Shown here one piece after another: positions 1-7,150 of a DNA stretch of 19,529 nt. Made by a program: the position numbers and the translations under genes. This DNA comes from Bacillota bacterium (GTDB taxonomy: Bacteria; Bacillota; Clostridia; Christensenellales; Borkfalkiaceae). Positions within the stretch are counted from its first letter, which is position 1. Every line of letters starts with the position of its first letter. Below the pieces are notes generated by a model. It was not told the DNA's origin and searched no databases. It was given only the letters and a program-made list of their open reading frames with translations. Where the stretch lies: contig QAKO01000093.1 in the NCBI GenBank assembly GCA_003343765.1, positions 1 through 19,529 on the forward strand, in the 5' to 3' direction.

Positions 1-21
1 GTTTTTGTTATCCTTTCGCGT

Positions 22-60
22 GGTAGGTTTTCGGAAAACACTACCTAAAAACAACCGAGG
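22..60 (+). promoter_or_regulatory. preQ1-I-like riboswitch upstream of queT
   Basis: The sequence folds as a compact H-type pseudoknot. Stem P1 is GGTAG (22-26) with CTACC (41-45). The loop carries TCGG (31-34), which can pair with CCGA (55-58) after an A-rich linker TAAAAACAA (46-54). This is the architecture of the class I preQ1 aptamer, whose A-rich tail leads into a short 3' pairing strand next to the Shine-Dalgarno sequence. Here the 3' strand CCGA overlaps GAGG (57-60), the likely ribosome binding site of queT, so ligand binding would hide it and lower translation. The downstream gene is a queuosine-precursor transporter, the expected target. The pairing strand differs from the textbook CUAA, so the class is inferred. 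Its promoter lies outside the window. Confidence 0.7.
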
Positions 61-71
61 TAAACTGAATT

Positions 72-656
72 ATGAAAAAACTCACAACCAAGATGTTGTG
101 CAGAGCCGGCATCATCGCCGCCCTGTACGTTGCACTCACCTACGCGTTCGGCGCGCTTGCTTACAACGGATTTTTACAAATCCGTCCCGCCGAAGCGCTC
201 ACGATCCTTCCCCTGTTTTTCCCGGAAGCGATCCCCGCTTTGTACATCGGCTGTATGCTGAGCAATATCGCTTCCCCGTTCTGGGTCTACGACGTGTTTG
301 TCGGATCCCTGGCGACTCTCGTTGCCGCTGTCGGAACTTGGGGAATGGGTAAAATCTTCCGCAATCACGTTCTGCGCATTGCGGTCGGCGGATTGTTCCC
401 CGTACTGGTCAACGCATTCGTCATTCCCGTCATCATCGTGTTTTTGTGCGGAGATCTTTCCTACGGCACTCTCGCCGCAACCTATTGGACGTATTTCGGC
501 TCGCTTGCCGTGACCGAAGCGCTTTGGGTCTATGCACTCGGCGCACCACTCTATGCGTTTATTCATTCCATGCGCAAAAAAGGTGTGTCCGCGTTCTGCG
601 ACAACACCGTCGGCGCGCCTTTGCAAAATACCGCCGTCGAACAGAAAAACAAATAA
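72..656 (+). CDS. queT: QueT-family queuosine precursor ECF transporter S-component
   Basis: A 194-residue, very hydrophobic protein with about five to six membrane segments between residues 8 and 170. It resembles the QueT family, the substrate-binding S-components of energy-coupling factor transporters that import queuosine precursors (preQ1, preQ0 or queuine) together with a shared EcfA/A'/T module. The early segment LQIRPAEALTILPLFFPEA and the following GCMLSNI are typical of this family. The start at ATG 72 is chosen for GAGG at 57-60 and the riboswitch-like leader. The C-terminal 25 or so residues after RKKG are hydrophilic and probably a cytoplasmic tail; they make the protein slightly longer than usual. 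No EcfAT genes are in the window, which fits the shared-module (group II) arrangement. It is monocistronic, with a terminator at 721. Confidence 0.85.
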   Translation: MKKLTTKMLCRAGIIAALYVALTYAFGALAYNGFLQIRPAEALTILPLFFPEAIPALYIGCMLSNIASPFWVYDVFVGSLATLVAAVGTWGMGKIFRNHVLRIAVGGLFPVLVNAFVIPVIIVFLCGDLSYGTLAATYWTYFGSLAVTEALWVYALGAPLYAFIHSMRKKGVSAFCDNTVGAPLQNTAVEQKNK

Positions 657-720
657 CACTGAAACTGAATTTATCTGAATGCGTTCCGCTTTTCGGCGAT
701 ACGCCTTCAAAAATACATAC

Positions 721-757
721 GCCGCCGCGCAGATTCCGACTGCGCGGCGGCTTTTTT
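721..757 (+). terminator. Rho-independent terminator after queT
   Basis: Perfect GC-rich stem GCCGCCGCGCA (721-731) with TGCGCGGCGGC (741-751). One further G-C pair can form inside, leaving a 7-nt loop. It is followed directly by six T (752-757). It ends the queT transcript about 65 nt after the stop codon. Confidence 0.9.
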
Positions 758-765
758 CCTTTATT

Positions 766-802
766 CCGCTGTTATTTTCGAAAGTTTCGAAAATAACAGC
801 GG
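766..802. repeat. 18-bp perfect inverted repeat (37-bp palindrome)
   Basis: Positions 766-783 and 785-802 are exact reverse complements around a single G at 784. The arms begin CCGCTGTTATTTTCG. No T-run follows, and a strong terminator lies only 9 bp upstream, so it is not an obvious second terminator. The inner part (TTCGAAAGTTTCGAAAA) has the same composition as the short repeats that follow directly, which suggests a common origin. Confidence 0.8.
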
Positions 803-878
803 AAGTTTTAAAAGTTTCAGAAGTTCAGAAGTTTAGAAACTTAGAAATTTTAGAAATTTCGGAAGTTTCGGAAGTTTT
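803..878. repeat. Degenerate tandem array of 8-9 bp GAAGTTT-type units
   Basis: About nine head-to-tail units of the form RGAAGTTTY can be read without gaps: AAGTTTTA, AAAGTTTC, AGAAGTTC, AGAAGTTT, AGAAACTT, AGAAATTTT, AGAAATTTC, GGAAGTTTC, GGAAGTTTT. Units of 8 bp dominate the left side and 9 bp the right. The array lies in the 369-bp gene-free stretch between queT and the Crp/Fnr-type gene. One frame reads as a serine/glutamate/valine-rich repeat peptide with no plausible start signal, so it is treated as non-coding. Confidence 0.7.
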
Positions 879-953
879 AAAAATGCACGGACGCGGCCGC
901 ACGTTACGGGTGCAGATTTTTTTCCGAAAAAAATTTTTTCAAGAATAATTTTA

Positions 954-993
954 TTGACTTTTTTTTAACGATGCGGTATTCTATACCTATAAT
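954..993 (+). promoter_or_regulatory. Promoter region of the Crp/Fnr-type gene
   Basis: Two overlapping sigma-A-like arrangements are visible. TTGACT (954-959) with TATTCT (977-982) has a 17-bp spacer. TTAACG (965-970) with a perfect TATAAT (988-993) also has a 17-bp spacer. The second would start transcription close to 1000, inside the dyad at 995-1010. Which one is used cannot be decided from sequence. Confidence 0.6.
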
Positions 994-994
994 T

Positions 995-1010
995 TGTTGC
1001 AAATGCAACA
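995..1010. promoter_or_regulatory. Candidate operator for the adjacent Crp/Fnr-type regulator
   Basis: A 16-bp palindrome TGTTGCAAATGCAACA, perfect outside the central two bases. Size and layout (outer TG/CA, 16 bp overall) match Crp/Fnr-family sites of the CRP type, with TGTTG in place of TGTGA. It touches the -10/start-point region and ends 15 bp before the ATG. Bound protein would block initiation, so negative autoregulation is the simple inference. Confidence 0.55.
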
Positions 1011-1025
1011 GGGAGAAAGAAAAAG

Positions 1026-1679
1026 ATGGAAGAAGTGACGACCTCATTGTTTGACGGAGTAACGGCGCAGGAATACGCCGCGATGATGACGTGTTTCAAG
1101 ACGACGGTTCGCGCGTACGGGAAGGGGGAAGAGATTCCGATGCCGAGCGGGAGGATCGGGGTGGTGCAGAGCGGGAAATTGAGCCTGATCAAGACGGATG
1201 TGAACGGTGTACGGACGATTTTTGAGCAACTGAAAAAGGGCGGGGTATTCGGTGACGTATTGGGATTTTCGTGGGCGGACGCGAATTTTTACCTGTCGGC
1301 GGATGAGGACTGTGAAATTTTGTACATTGATTACGAACACATTATCAAACGATGTCCGAACGCTTGTACGCATCATTCGGTGGTGGTGGCGAACCTTGTG
1401 CAGCTGATGAGCGAAAAAACGCAGGCGCTTTCGGAACATTTGGAGATATTAAGCAGGCGGACGATCCGAGAAAAGCTGAGCGCATATTTTTCGATGCTGG
1501 CGGCGAAGAATAAGAGTTCGTATTTTACGCTTCCGTTTTCGCAGACGAGCCTTGCGGATTATATATGTGTGGATCGCAGCGCGATGGTGCGGGAACTGAA
1601 ACGAATGAGCGACGACGGACTGATCGAACTGGACAGGCGCAACGTAAAACTGCGCAAGCCTGCGGAGACGGGAAGGTAA
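1026..1679 (+). CDS. Crp/Fnr-family transcriptional regulator
   Basis: A 217-residue protein of normal family length. The N-terminal half (about 20-125) has the glycine-spaced pattern of a cyclic-nucleotide-binding-like beta barrel (RIGVVQSGKLSLIK, FGDVLGF). A long helix follows at about 120-150. The C-terminal winged helix (about 150-217) contains the recognition region TSLADYICVDRSAMVREL (174-191), the hallmark of the family. Its cysteines (23, 96, 110, 114, 181) are not in the N-terminal FNR iron-sulfur arrangement, and the residues that bind cAMP in CRP are not evident, so the signal is unknown. The RBS is GGGAG at 1011-1015. It is followed 3 nt later by tcdA, probably in the same transcript. 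The sense strand is notably G-rich, unlike most plus-strand genes here. Confidence 0.85.
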   Translation: MEEVTTSLFDGVTAQEYAAMMTCFKTTVRAYGKGEEIPMPSGRIGVVQSGKLSLIKTDVNGVRTIFEQLKKGGVFGDVLGFSWADANFYLSADEDCEILYIDYEHIIKRCPNACTHHSVVVANLVQLMSEKTQALSEHLEILSRRTIREKLSAYFSMLAAKNKSSYFTLPFSQTSLADYICVDRSAMVRELKRMSDDGLIELDRRNVKLRKPAETGR

Positions 1680-1682
1680 ACA

Positions 1683-2384
1683 ATGCAGACATTTATACGA
1701 GAAATCGCGCTGATCGGCGAAGAAAATTTTAAAAAACTGCAGGGCGCACACGTGGCGGTGTTCGGGATCGGCGGCGTGGGATCGTACGCCGCGGAAGCGC
1801 TGGTTCGGGCAGGGATCGGAAAACTGACCTTTATTGACGGCGACAACGTAGCGGAAAGCAACCTGAACCGACAGCTGATCGCCCTGCATTCCACGCTCGG
1901 GAAAAACAAAGCGGCGGTCATGAAAGAGCGCGCCCTGGACATCCGTCCGAACGGAAATTTCTGTGCAAAAGAATGCTTTTTCGACGAAAAAACAGAAAAC
2001 GGTTTTGATTTTTCCGACTATACCTATGTAGCCGACTGTATCGACAGCGTCAAGGCGAAAGCCCGCCTGATCGAGAAGGCGCGGCAAGCAGGCATCCGAG
2101 TGATCTCCAGCATGGGCGCAGGAAACAAGCTGGACGGAAACGCCTTCCGCGTGGCTGACATTGAAAACACGCGCGAATGTCCGCTGGCGCGGATCATGCG
2201 CAGAGAATTGAAAGCGCGGGGCGTAACGGGCGTAAAAGCCGTCTATTCGGAAGAAAAACCGCTCGCCCCCGATAAATCGCGCGCCGCAGACGGCGAACGA
2301 TTCATCGGAAGCATCTCCTATGTCCCCTCTATGGCAGGCCTACTACTCGCAGGTACAATCATTCAGGATATTTTGAAAATGTAA
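1683..2384 (+). CDS. tcdA: tRNA threonylcarbamoyladenosine dehydratase (ThiF/E1-like)
   Basis: A 233-residue ThiF/HesA/MoeB-fold protein. It has the nucleotide-binding motif GIGGVG (28-33), the downstream D-x-D-x-V (FIDGDNV), the adenylation motif NLNRQ (60-64) and the DCIDS motif (118-122). This set, together with the LIGEENFKKLQ start, matches TcdA (CsdL). TcdA uses ATP to cyclise N6-threonylcarbamoyladenosine at position 37 of ANN-decoding tRNAs to the cyclic form (ct6A). It is a little shorter than the E. coli enzyme. The start at ATG 1683 follows GGAAGG at 1670-1675. It is tightly coupled to the preceding regulator gene, although no functional link is obvious. Moonlighting as another E1-like enzyme cannot be excluded, but no ThiS/MoaD-like partner is nearby. 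Confidence 0.88.
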   Translation: MQTFIREIALIGEENFKKLQGAHVAVFGIGGVGSYAAEALVRAGIGKLTFIDGDNVAESNLNRQLIALHSTLGKNKAAVMKERALDIRPNGNFCAKECFFDEKTENGFDFSDYTYVADCIDSVKAKARLIEKARQAGIRVISSMGAGNKLDGNAFRVADIENTRECPLARIMRRELKARGVTGVKAVYSEEKPLAPDKSRAADGERFIGSISYVPSMAGLLLAGTIIQDILKM

Positions 2385-2400
2385 AAAAGAATCATAAAAA

Positions 2401-2438
2401 GAAAGGTCTTTCGCTTCTGCGAAAGACCTTTCTTTTTT
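2401..2438. terminator. Bidirectional terminator between tcdA and the first prepilin gene
   Basis: Perfect 14-bp stem GAAAGGTCTTTCGC (2401-2414) and its complement (2419-2432) around a TTCT loop. Six T follow on the plus strand (2433-2438), and an A-run precedes it (2396-2400), giving a U-tract on the minus strand. It serves both converging genes. Confidence 0.9.
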
Positions 2439-2446
2439 AACTTTTG

Positions 2447-4684
2447 TTATGCTTGTGCAACTGCGGTATATTCAAAACAATCATTTGCCCCCGCCGTTTC
2501 TACCAATTCACAACCCGAAGCCGCCGCAAACAACTGCTTGACAGATGTGGTGGAATCTGTCTTAATGACAACTCCTTCGGGTATAATAAGCTGCGCGCCG
2601 TTCTTCTGTTCGATGGAATAGCCGTTGAAATTCATTAAGAACGTTTCTCCCTTGTGCAAAGCTGCTAACGTAATGCTGTTTTCTATTACAATACCGTCAC
2701 CCTGCAGGGTAATAGCCTCACCGTTCATAAACCATGATGCCGCAGCCTCACTAAAATAACTAATCAAGTGATATTGTTTGAACGAGCCGTCTACCGCATA
2801 ATAATAAAAATAGTCCTTTGCCTCAACACTCGGCATTTTATTCCAATCCAAAACGATTTCGTTAGAGCCTTGCGTACAAATAGCTTTCGCTTCGGTAAAC
2901 CAACCGTTGATAACCGTATCGGGCTGAATATCTACCAAATAACAAAAACCAGAAGAATCCGCAGGAAAATCCGTCGCGTCGTTTGCATACATAAAATATC
3001 CTGTCATCGTATTCGAGCCGTAAAAATTAATGGTTGTGCCGACTGTACGGATATCAAAAGCAAATTGGTTGTTATTTGGCGTTACGGGCGATCTGTACGA
3101 TTCAAAGACATTGTCTTTGATATGAAATACATTGTTATCACCAGATTCCACAACAATATCCGCAAACTCTTCTGAAGGCCCCGTGAATATGTTGATACCG
3201 CGAATTAACGAGTTTTCCAAATATACAACATTGTTATAAGAAGCTATCAAATCAAAAACCGCTCTGCCTTTAAAAACTGTATTGGTAATTTTAAAAGTAG
3301 AATTTTCACTCGTACCGTCATTATCTGTTAAAAGAGCATATCCGAAGCCTAAAAACTGTGCCCTATCGATTGTAACCGTAGTATCATCAATATTATTCAA
3401 CAACACACCATAAGTTCTGCTTGAAGTATTCGTATCATAATCTGTAATTTGAGTATTCTCGATATTGCAGTTATAAATTTCGATTGTGCTGCCTTTATTG
3501 TCTTCCGTATTGCTATACCGCAACTCTACCGCTCTTTCAGTTGCTTGAATTGTGCAATTTATCAATACGACATGATAATCGCCAAGCGTCAACTTGTTCG
3601 CACTATCTCCGAGTTCAAGCGCCCACTTCCCTTTCAATGTCACGCCGTTTATAATGACGGGCTCATTTGTTTTGACATAAAGAGCACGCACTGTATCATC
3701 GACAGCCGTAATCGTCACACCCGTGCCGTCATAATAACCGCCCGCCGTGATCTCGTGGGTGTCCGCCGTAAGTTTTACGATTTCATCGTACGTATTTTCA
3801 GCGGGTGTGCCTTCGATTTGCTGTCCTTCGCCTACTACTGCCGTCGAAAGAGTTCCCGAATTCGTTATAGAAACGCTAACGGTGGCATCAACCGTATTTA
3901 AAAGATTGATCGTTCCCTTGTTGTTGACGGAAACCGCGCCCGTTGCCGTTGCGGGAATCGTAACCGTTCCTGCCGTGCCTTGCGCTTCCACAACAAAGTT
4001 ACCCTTTTGAATGTTTGCAAAATCTACCGTGCCGTATTCGTGATAGGAATTACCCGCTACCGCCGTAATGTTCGCCGTGTCTGCCTTTTCATAATGGCTC
4101 ACCGTCGCATTGGGCGCATCTACCGTCATCGTGCCGCCGTTCGTGCGCACTCTCAGATCGGTCATTGTCGCGTCCGTATCGATCGTAACATTGACCCCTT
4201 CGTTATCGCCTACGTCAACGCCCGCCGTCGCCGTATACTCGCTTCCCGTAAATTTATCGCTCAGATAGACGCTGTATTCTGTTTCGATCTGCTCGTCCGT
4301 CACGATCCACAGCTTCCACTTCTCCGAAGAGATCTTCGAATCACTGAAAATCACTTGTCCGTCATTTACCAGCGCAAGACGGTTATATTCCTGATCCCAT
4401 ACAATATCATATCCCTCGCCCGTCGGCGTAAGTTTCGAAAGATCATACCCGCCTTCCTTGATTACCTGCACTGCATCATACATCGTTTCCGCTTTTCCGT
4501 CCGTCGCTTCCGCCGCCGCAAGGAACGTATTCATGTTCTTTACGTTCGTCGTATCGTTGGACTGGTTCGCCTTCTGGATCAGCGAGGTGAACGTCGGGAT
4601 CAGTACCGCCGCCAATATCGCGATCACCGCAATCACGATTACAAGTTCCACGATCGTGAATGCCCTTCTCAGCTTCTTTACCAT
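2447..4684 (-). CDS. Large prepilin-like protein with beta-solenoid-type body
   Basis: 745 residues. The N-terminus is a class III signal of the type IV pilin kind: basic leader MVKKLRRA (1-8), then FTIVE with Glu at position +5 and a hydrophobic helix to about residue 33. Cleavage would fall between Ala8 and Phe9; Gly is the usual -1 residue, Ala is tolerated. Residues about 35-135 form a small alpha/beta head. The rest (about 140-740) is Thr/Asn/Asp/Val-rich with repeating short strands (for example IEIYNCNIENTQI, FKITNTVFKG), typical of a right-handed parallel beta-helix. Ordinary pilins have 120-200 residues, so this is an unusual, adhesin-sized pilin-anchored protein; the role is inferred. 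No pilus assembly gene is in the window. RBS AAGGAG at 4693-4698. It shares leader and N-terminus with the gene at 7289-9688. Confidence 0.8.
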   Translation of the reverse strand: MVKKLRRAFTIVELVIVIAVIAILAAVLIPTFTSLIQKANQSNDTTNVKNMNTFLAAAEATDGKAETMYDAVQVIKEGGYDLSKLTPTGEGYDIVWDQEYNRLALVNDGQVIFSDSKISSEKWKLWIVTDEQIETEYSVYLSDKFTGSEYTATAGVDVGDNEGVNVTIDTDATMTDLRVRTNGGTMTVDAPNATVSHYEKADTANITAVAGNSYHEYGTVDFANIQKGNFVVEAQGTAGTVTIPATATGAVSVNNKGTINLLNTVDATVSVSITNSGTLSTAVVGEGQQIEGTPAENTYDEIVKLTADTHEITAGGYYDGTGVTITAVDDTVRALYVKTNEPVIINGVTLKGKWALELGDSANKLTLGDYHVVLINCTIQATERAVELRYSNTEDNKGSTIEIYNCNIENTQITDYDTNTSSRTYGVLLNNIDDTTVTIDRAQFLGFGYALLTDNDGTSENSTFKITNTVFKGRAVFDLIASYNNVVYLENSLIRGINIFTGPSEEFADIVVESGDNNVFHIKDNVFESYRSPVTPNNNQFAFDIRTVGTTINFYGSNTMTGYFMYANDATDFPADSSGFCYLVDIQPDTVINGWFTEAKAICTQGSNEIVLDWNKMPSVEAKDYFYYYAVDGSFKQYHLISYFSEAAASWFMNGEAITLQGDGIVIENSITLAALHKGETFLMNFNGYSIEQKNGAQLIIPEGVVIKTDSTTSVKQLFAAASGCELVETAGANDCFEYTAVAQA

Positions 4685-4728
4685 TCTTCCTTCTCCTTTC
4701 TTTTTTTCAGCCTGCTTTTAATCGATTT

Positions 4729-4768
4729 ATTTTTTGCGTAAGCAAAAAATACAGCCGGCTGTATTTTT
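4729..4768 (-). promoter_or_regulatory. Conserved two-hairpin leader of the first prepilin gene
   Basis: Read on the minus strand, hairpin 1 is AAAAATACAG-CCGG-CTGTATTTTT (4768-4745), a 24-bp perfect palindrome ending in a T-run. Hairpin 2 is ATTTTTTGC-TTAC-GCAAAAAAT (4750-4729). They share the T-run, so only one can form at a time. Hairpin 1 followed by six U looks like an intrinsic terminator and hairpin 2 like its competitor. The same arrangement with compensatory base changes precedes the other prepilin gene. The leader would be about 88 nt long, with hairpin 1 starting only a few nucleotides from the predicted 5' end. A role in mRNA stability or as a DNA operator is therefore as possible as attenuation. 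Confidence 0.6.
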
Positions 4769-4779
4769 CTTTCGTGCTT

Positions 4780-4808
4780 ATTCTATCATCTTTATTTTGA
4801 TTTTGCAA
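4780..4808 (-). promoter_or_regulatory. Promoter of the first prepilin gene
   Basis: On the minus strand, -35 TTGCAA (4808-4803) and -10 TAGAAT (4785-4780) have an exact 17-bp spacer. The -10 and what follows (TGATAGAATAAGCACGAAA) are nearly identical in front of the second prepilin gene. This supports a real, shared promoter. Confidence 0.75.
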
Positions 4809-4910
4809 GTTTTTTGTATATCTTTCATGATTTTTATTTTTCTTTCATAATTGCTTCTTTTTTGTTTCGCTACATTTTTGCATTTTTTGCAAAAAATTTT
4901 CAATTACCTA

Positions 4911-4939
4911 TTGAAATCGGGCAAAATCTATATTATAAT
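4911..4939 (+). promoter_or_regulatory. Promoter of the EF-G-like gene
   Basis: TTGAAA (4911-4916) and a perfect TATAAT (4934-4939) have a 17-bp spacer. Transcription would start near 4946, giving a leader of about 105 nt that contains the hairpin at 4961-4997. The 4769-4910 stretch between the divergent promoters is AT-rich and holds nothing else recognisable. Confidence 0.8.
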
Positions 4940-4960
4940 AAAAAAGAAGCGGACGCATTG

Positions 4961-4997
4961 CCGCCGCCGTCGGGGCGAAAAGCCCCGACGGCGGCGG
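4961..4997 (+). other. Very stable GC-only hairpin in the EF-G-like 5' leader
   Basis: Perfect 16-bp stem between CCGCCGCCGTCGGGGC (4961-4976) and its complement (4982-4997), with loop GAAAA. No T-run follows (the next bases are GCTAGG), so it is not an intrinsic terminator. It lies between the promoter and the ribosome binding site, beginning about 15 nt from the predicted transcript start, and could stabilise the mRNA or bind a regulator. Confidence 0.75.
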
Positions 4998-5051
4998 GCT
5001 AGGTCTTTCAATCCAAATCTTTTGCGCGTCCGTCGATAAGGGAGTACAATT

Positions 5052-7118
5052 ATGAGCATCAAGAGCGCTGACATTCGCAACATTGCAGTGATCGGTCACA
5101 GCGGAGAAGGTAAAACCTCTGTCTGCGAAGCGATTCTTTTCAACGGCAAAGCGACGGATCGTCTCGGCAAAGTGACCGATGGCAATACCGTCACCGACTA
5201 CGACGAGCAGGAAATCGCAAGAAAAATGTCTATTTCCCTCTCGCTCGCCTATACCATGTGGGAAGGCGTGAAGATCAATCTTCTGGATGTGCCGGGATTC
5301 TATGATTTCGAAGGCGAGGAAAACGAAGCACTCCGCGCCGCAGGCGGAGCACTGATCGTCACGTCCGCATCGGGATCGGTCAGCGTCGGCGCGGAAAAAG
5401 CCATCGAAAAATGTCTGAAAAACAAGAAACCGATGGTTCTGTTCATCAACGGCATGGATAAAGAAAACGCCGATTATAAAGGTACGGTAGCCGCTTTGTC
5501 CGAGAAATACGCCGGGAAAATCGCACCCATACAGATCCCGCTCATGGACGGAAACAAGATGATCGGGTATATCAACGCACTGACCGAAAAAGCATTCCGA
5601 TTTTCCGAGGAAGGACTCAAGGAAATACCCATTCCCGAGTCCATGAAACAGACGCTTGCCGATATGCAGGCAAGCCTCACCGAAACCGCCGCAGAAAATG
5701 ACGATGCCCTGCTCGATAAATTCTTCGGCGAAGGCTCGCTCTCGAAAGAAGAGATCATTCACGGGATCCGAAAAGGGATTTATAACGTCAATACCATTCC
5801 CGTCATGGCAGGTTCCGCCTTGCAGAACCGCGGGATCATCAATCTCATGGGCGAGATCGTCAAATATATGCCCAGCGCCGAAGAACGTCAGGAAATGCTC
5901 GCTTCCGCCGTCGATAAGGACGAATTGGTCGGGATCACCTGCGAAACCGACGCACCGTTCGCCGCTCAGGTATTCAAAACCGTGGTCGACCCCTTTGTCG
6001 GAAAACTCAACGTCATGAAAGTCTTCCGCGGTTCGCTCAAAGCCGGCTCGACCGTCTATAATTCGACCACCGGAAAAACCGAACGGATCAACCAGATCTA
6101 CCTTCTCAAAGGCAAAAAACAGGAACCTGTCAGCGAACTCACCGCCGGTGATATCGGCGCCGTCAATAAACTCAACGCAACCAACACCGGCGATACGCTC
6201 TGCGACGAATCCGAAAAAATCAGATTCGACCCCATTCACTTCCCCCGCCCCGTGCTCTGGATGGCAATCTACGCCGAAAAGAAAGGCGAGGAAGATAAAA
6301 TTTTCCAGGGCCTGAATAAACTCGCCGAAGAAGATTATACCTTCACCGTTACCAAAAATAACGAGACCGGCGAAATGCTCATCGGCGGCCAGGGCGAAAC
6401 CCACCTCGACGTCATCAATAAGAAACTGAAAGCAAAATTCAACGTTTCCGCCGCACTCAAAACCCCGAAAATCGCCTACCGCGAAACCATCCGCAAAAAA
6501 GTGGAAGCCGAAGGTAAACATAAAAAACAATCGGGCGGACACGGCCAGTACGGACACTGCAAAGTTCGATTCGAACCCTTCGACGGCGATTTCGAATTCG
6601 CGGAAGAAGTGGTCGGCGGATCCGTACCCAAACAGTATATCCCCGCCGTGGAAAAAGGTCTCATCGAATGCCTGCCGCACGGCGTTCTGGCGGGTTACCC
6701 CGTTACAGGCCTGCGCGCCGTGCTCTACGACGGAAGCTATCATGACGTCGATTCCTCGGAAATGGCATTCAAACTCGCGGCCGCGCTCGCGTTTAAAGAC
6801 GGTTTGAAAAACGCGTCTCCCTGCCTGCTCGAACCCATTATGCGGCTGAAAATCGCCATTCCCGAAAGCTTCTTGGGCGATATCATGGGCGACATGAACA
6901 AACGCCGCGGCAGAATCCTCGGCATAGACATGATGGAAGGTTTGCAGATCGTAAACGCCGAAGCACCCCAGGCCGAAATCCAGAAATACGCGACCGATCT
7001 TCGCAGTATGACCCAGGGCCGCGGAAAATTTATGGCAGAACTCGCAAGATACGAAGAAGTACCTGCCCCCGAAGCAGAAAAAATCATCAAGATGCGCGCC
7101 GCAGAGCAACAGGGTTGA
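5052..7118 (+). CDS. EF-G-like translational GTPase paralogue with degenerate G motifs
   Basis: 688 residues, full EF-G length and domain order: GTPase (about 1-275), domain II (about 290-390), then domains III-V. It belongs to the divergent EF-G-like group of clostridia, not the primary FusA, as shown by DRLGKVTDGNTVTDYDEQEIARK in place of the usual switch I. The P-loop is GHSGEGKTS (15-23). Switch II is DVPGF (79-83): the catalytic His of DTPGH is replaced by Phe. The guanine-specificity motif reads NGMD (133-136) in place of NKMD. GSAL supplies the G5 position. GTP hydrolysis is therefore probably slow or altered. Domain IV has GGHGQYGHCKVRFEP. RBS GGGAG at 5040-5044. The cellular role of this group is not settled; ribosome rescue or translocation under special conditions is speculation. 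Transcribed alone, between two terminators and promoters of other genes. Confidence 0.88.
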   Translation: MSIKSADIRNIAVIGHSGEGKTSVCEAILFNGKATDRLGKVTDGNTVTDYDEQEIARKMSISLSLAYTMWEGVKINLLDVPGFYDFEGEENEALRAAGGALIVTSASGSVSVGAEKAIEKCLKNKKPMVLFINGMDKENADYKGTVAALSEKYAGKIAPIQIPLMDGNKMIGYINALTEKAFRFSEEGLKEIPIPESMKQTLADMQASLTETAAENDDALLDKFFGEGSLSKEEIIHGIRKGIYNVNTIPVMAGSALQNRGIINLMGEIVKYMPSAEERQEMLASAVDKDELVGITCETDAPFAAQVFKTVVDPFVGKLNVMKVFRGSLKAGSTVYNSTTGKTERINQIYLLKGKKQEPVSELTAGDIGAVNKLNATNTGDTLCDESEKIRFDPIHFPRPVLWMAIYAEKKGEEDKIFQGLNKLAEEDYTFTVTKNNETGEMLIGGQGETHLDVINKKLKAKFNVSAALKTPKIAYRETIRKKVEAEGKHKKQSGGHGQYGHCKVRFEPFDGDFEFAEEVVGGSVPKQYIPAVEKGLIECLPHGVLAGYPVTGLRAVLYDGSYHDVDSSEMAFKLAAALAFKDGLKNASPCLLEPIMRLKIAIPESFLGDIMGDMNKRRGRILGIDMMEGLQIVNAEAPQAEIQKYATDLRSMTQGRGKFMAELARYEEVPAPEAEKIIKMRAAEQQG

Positions 7119-7150
7119 TCAATAATAAAAACAATTGAGAAATTGATATA

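Noticed and set aside
679..948. Possible 89-residue protein across the GAAGTTT array
   Set aside because: It has no RBS, begins before a terminator and consists mostly of translated repeat; the array is better seen as non-coding.
4908..7109. A 733-codon open frame antisense to the EF-G-like gene
   Set aside because: It mirrors the codon pattern of a well-recognised full-length GTPase and gives a Phe/His-rich product without recognisable domains or an RBS.
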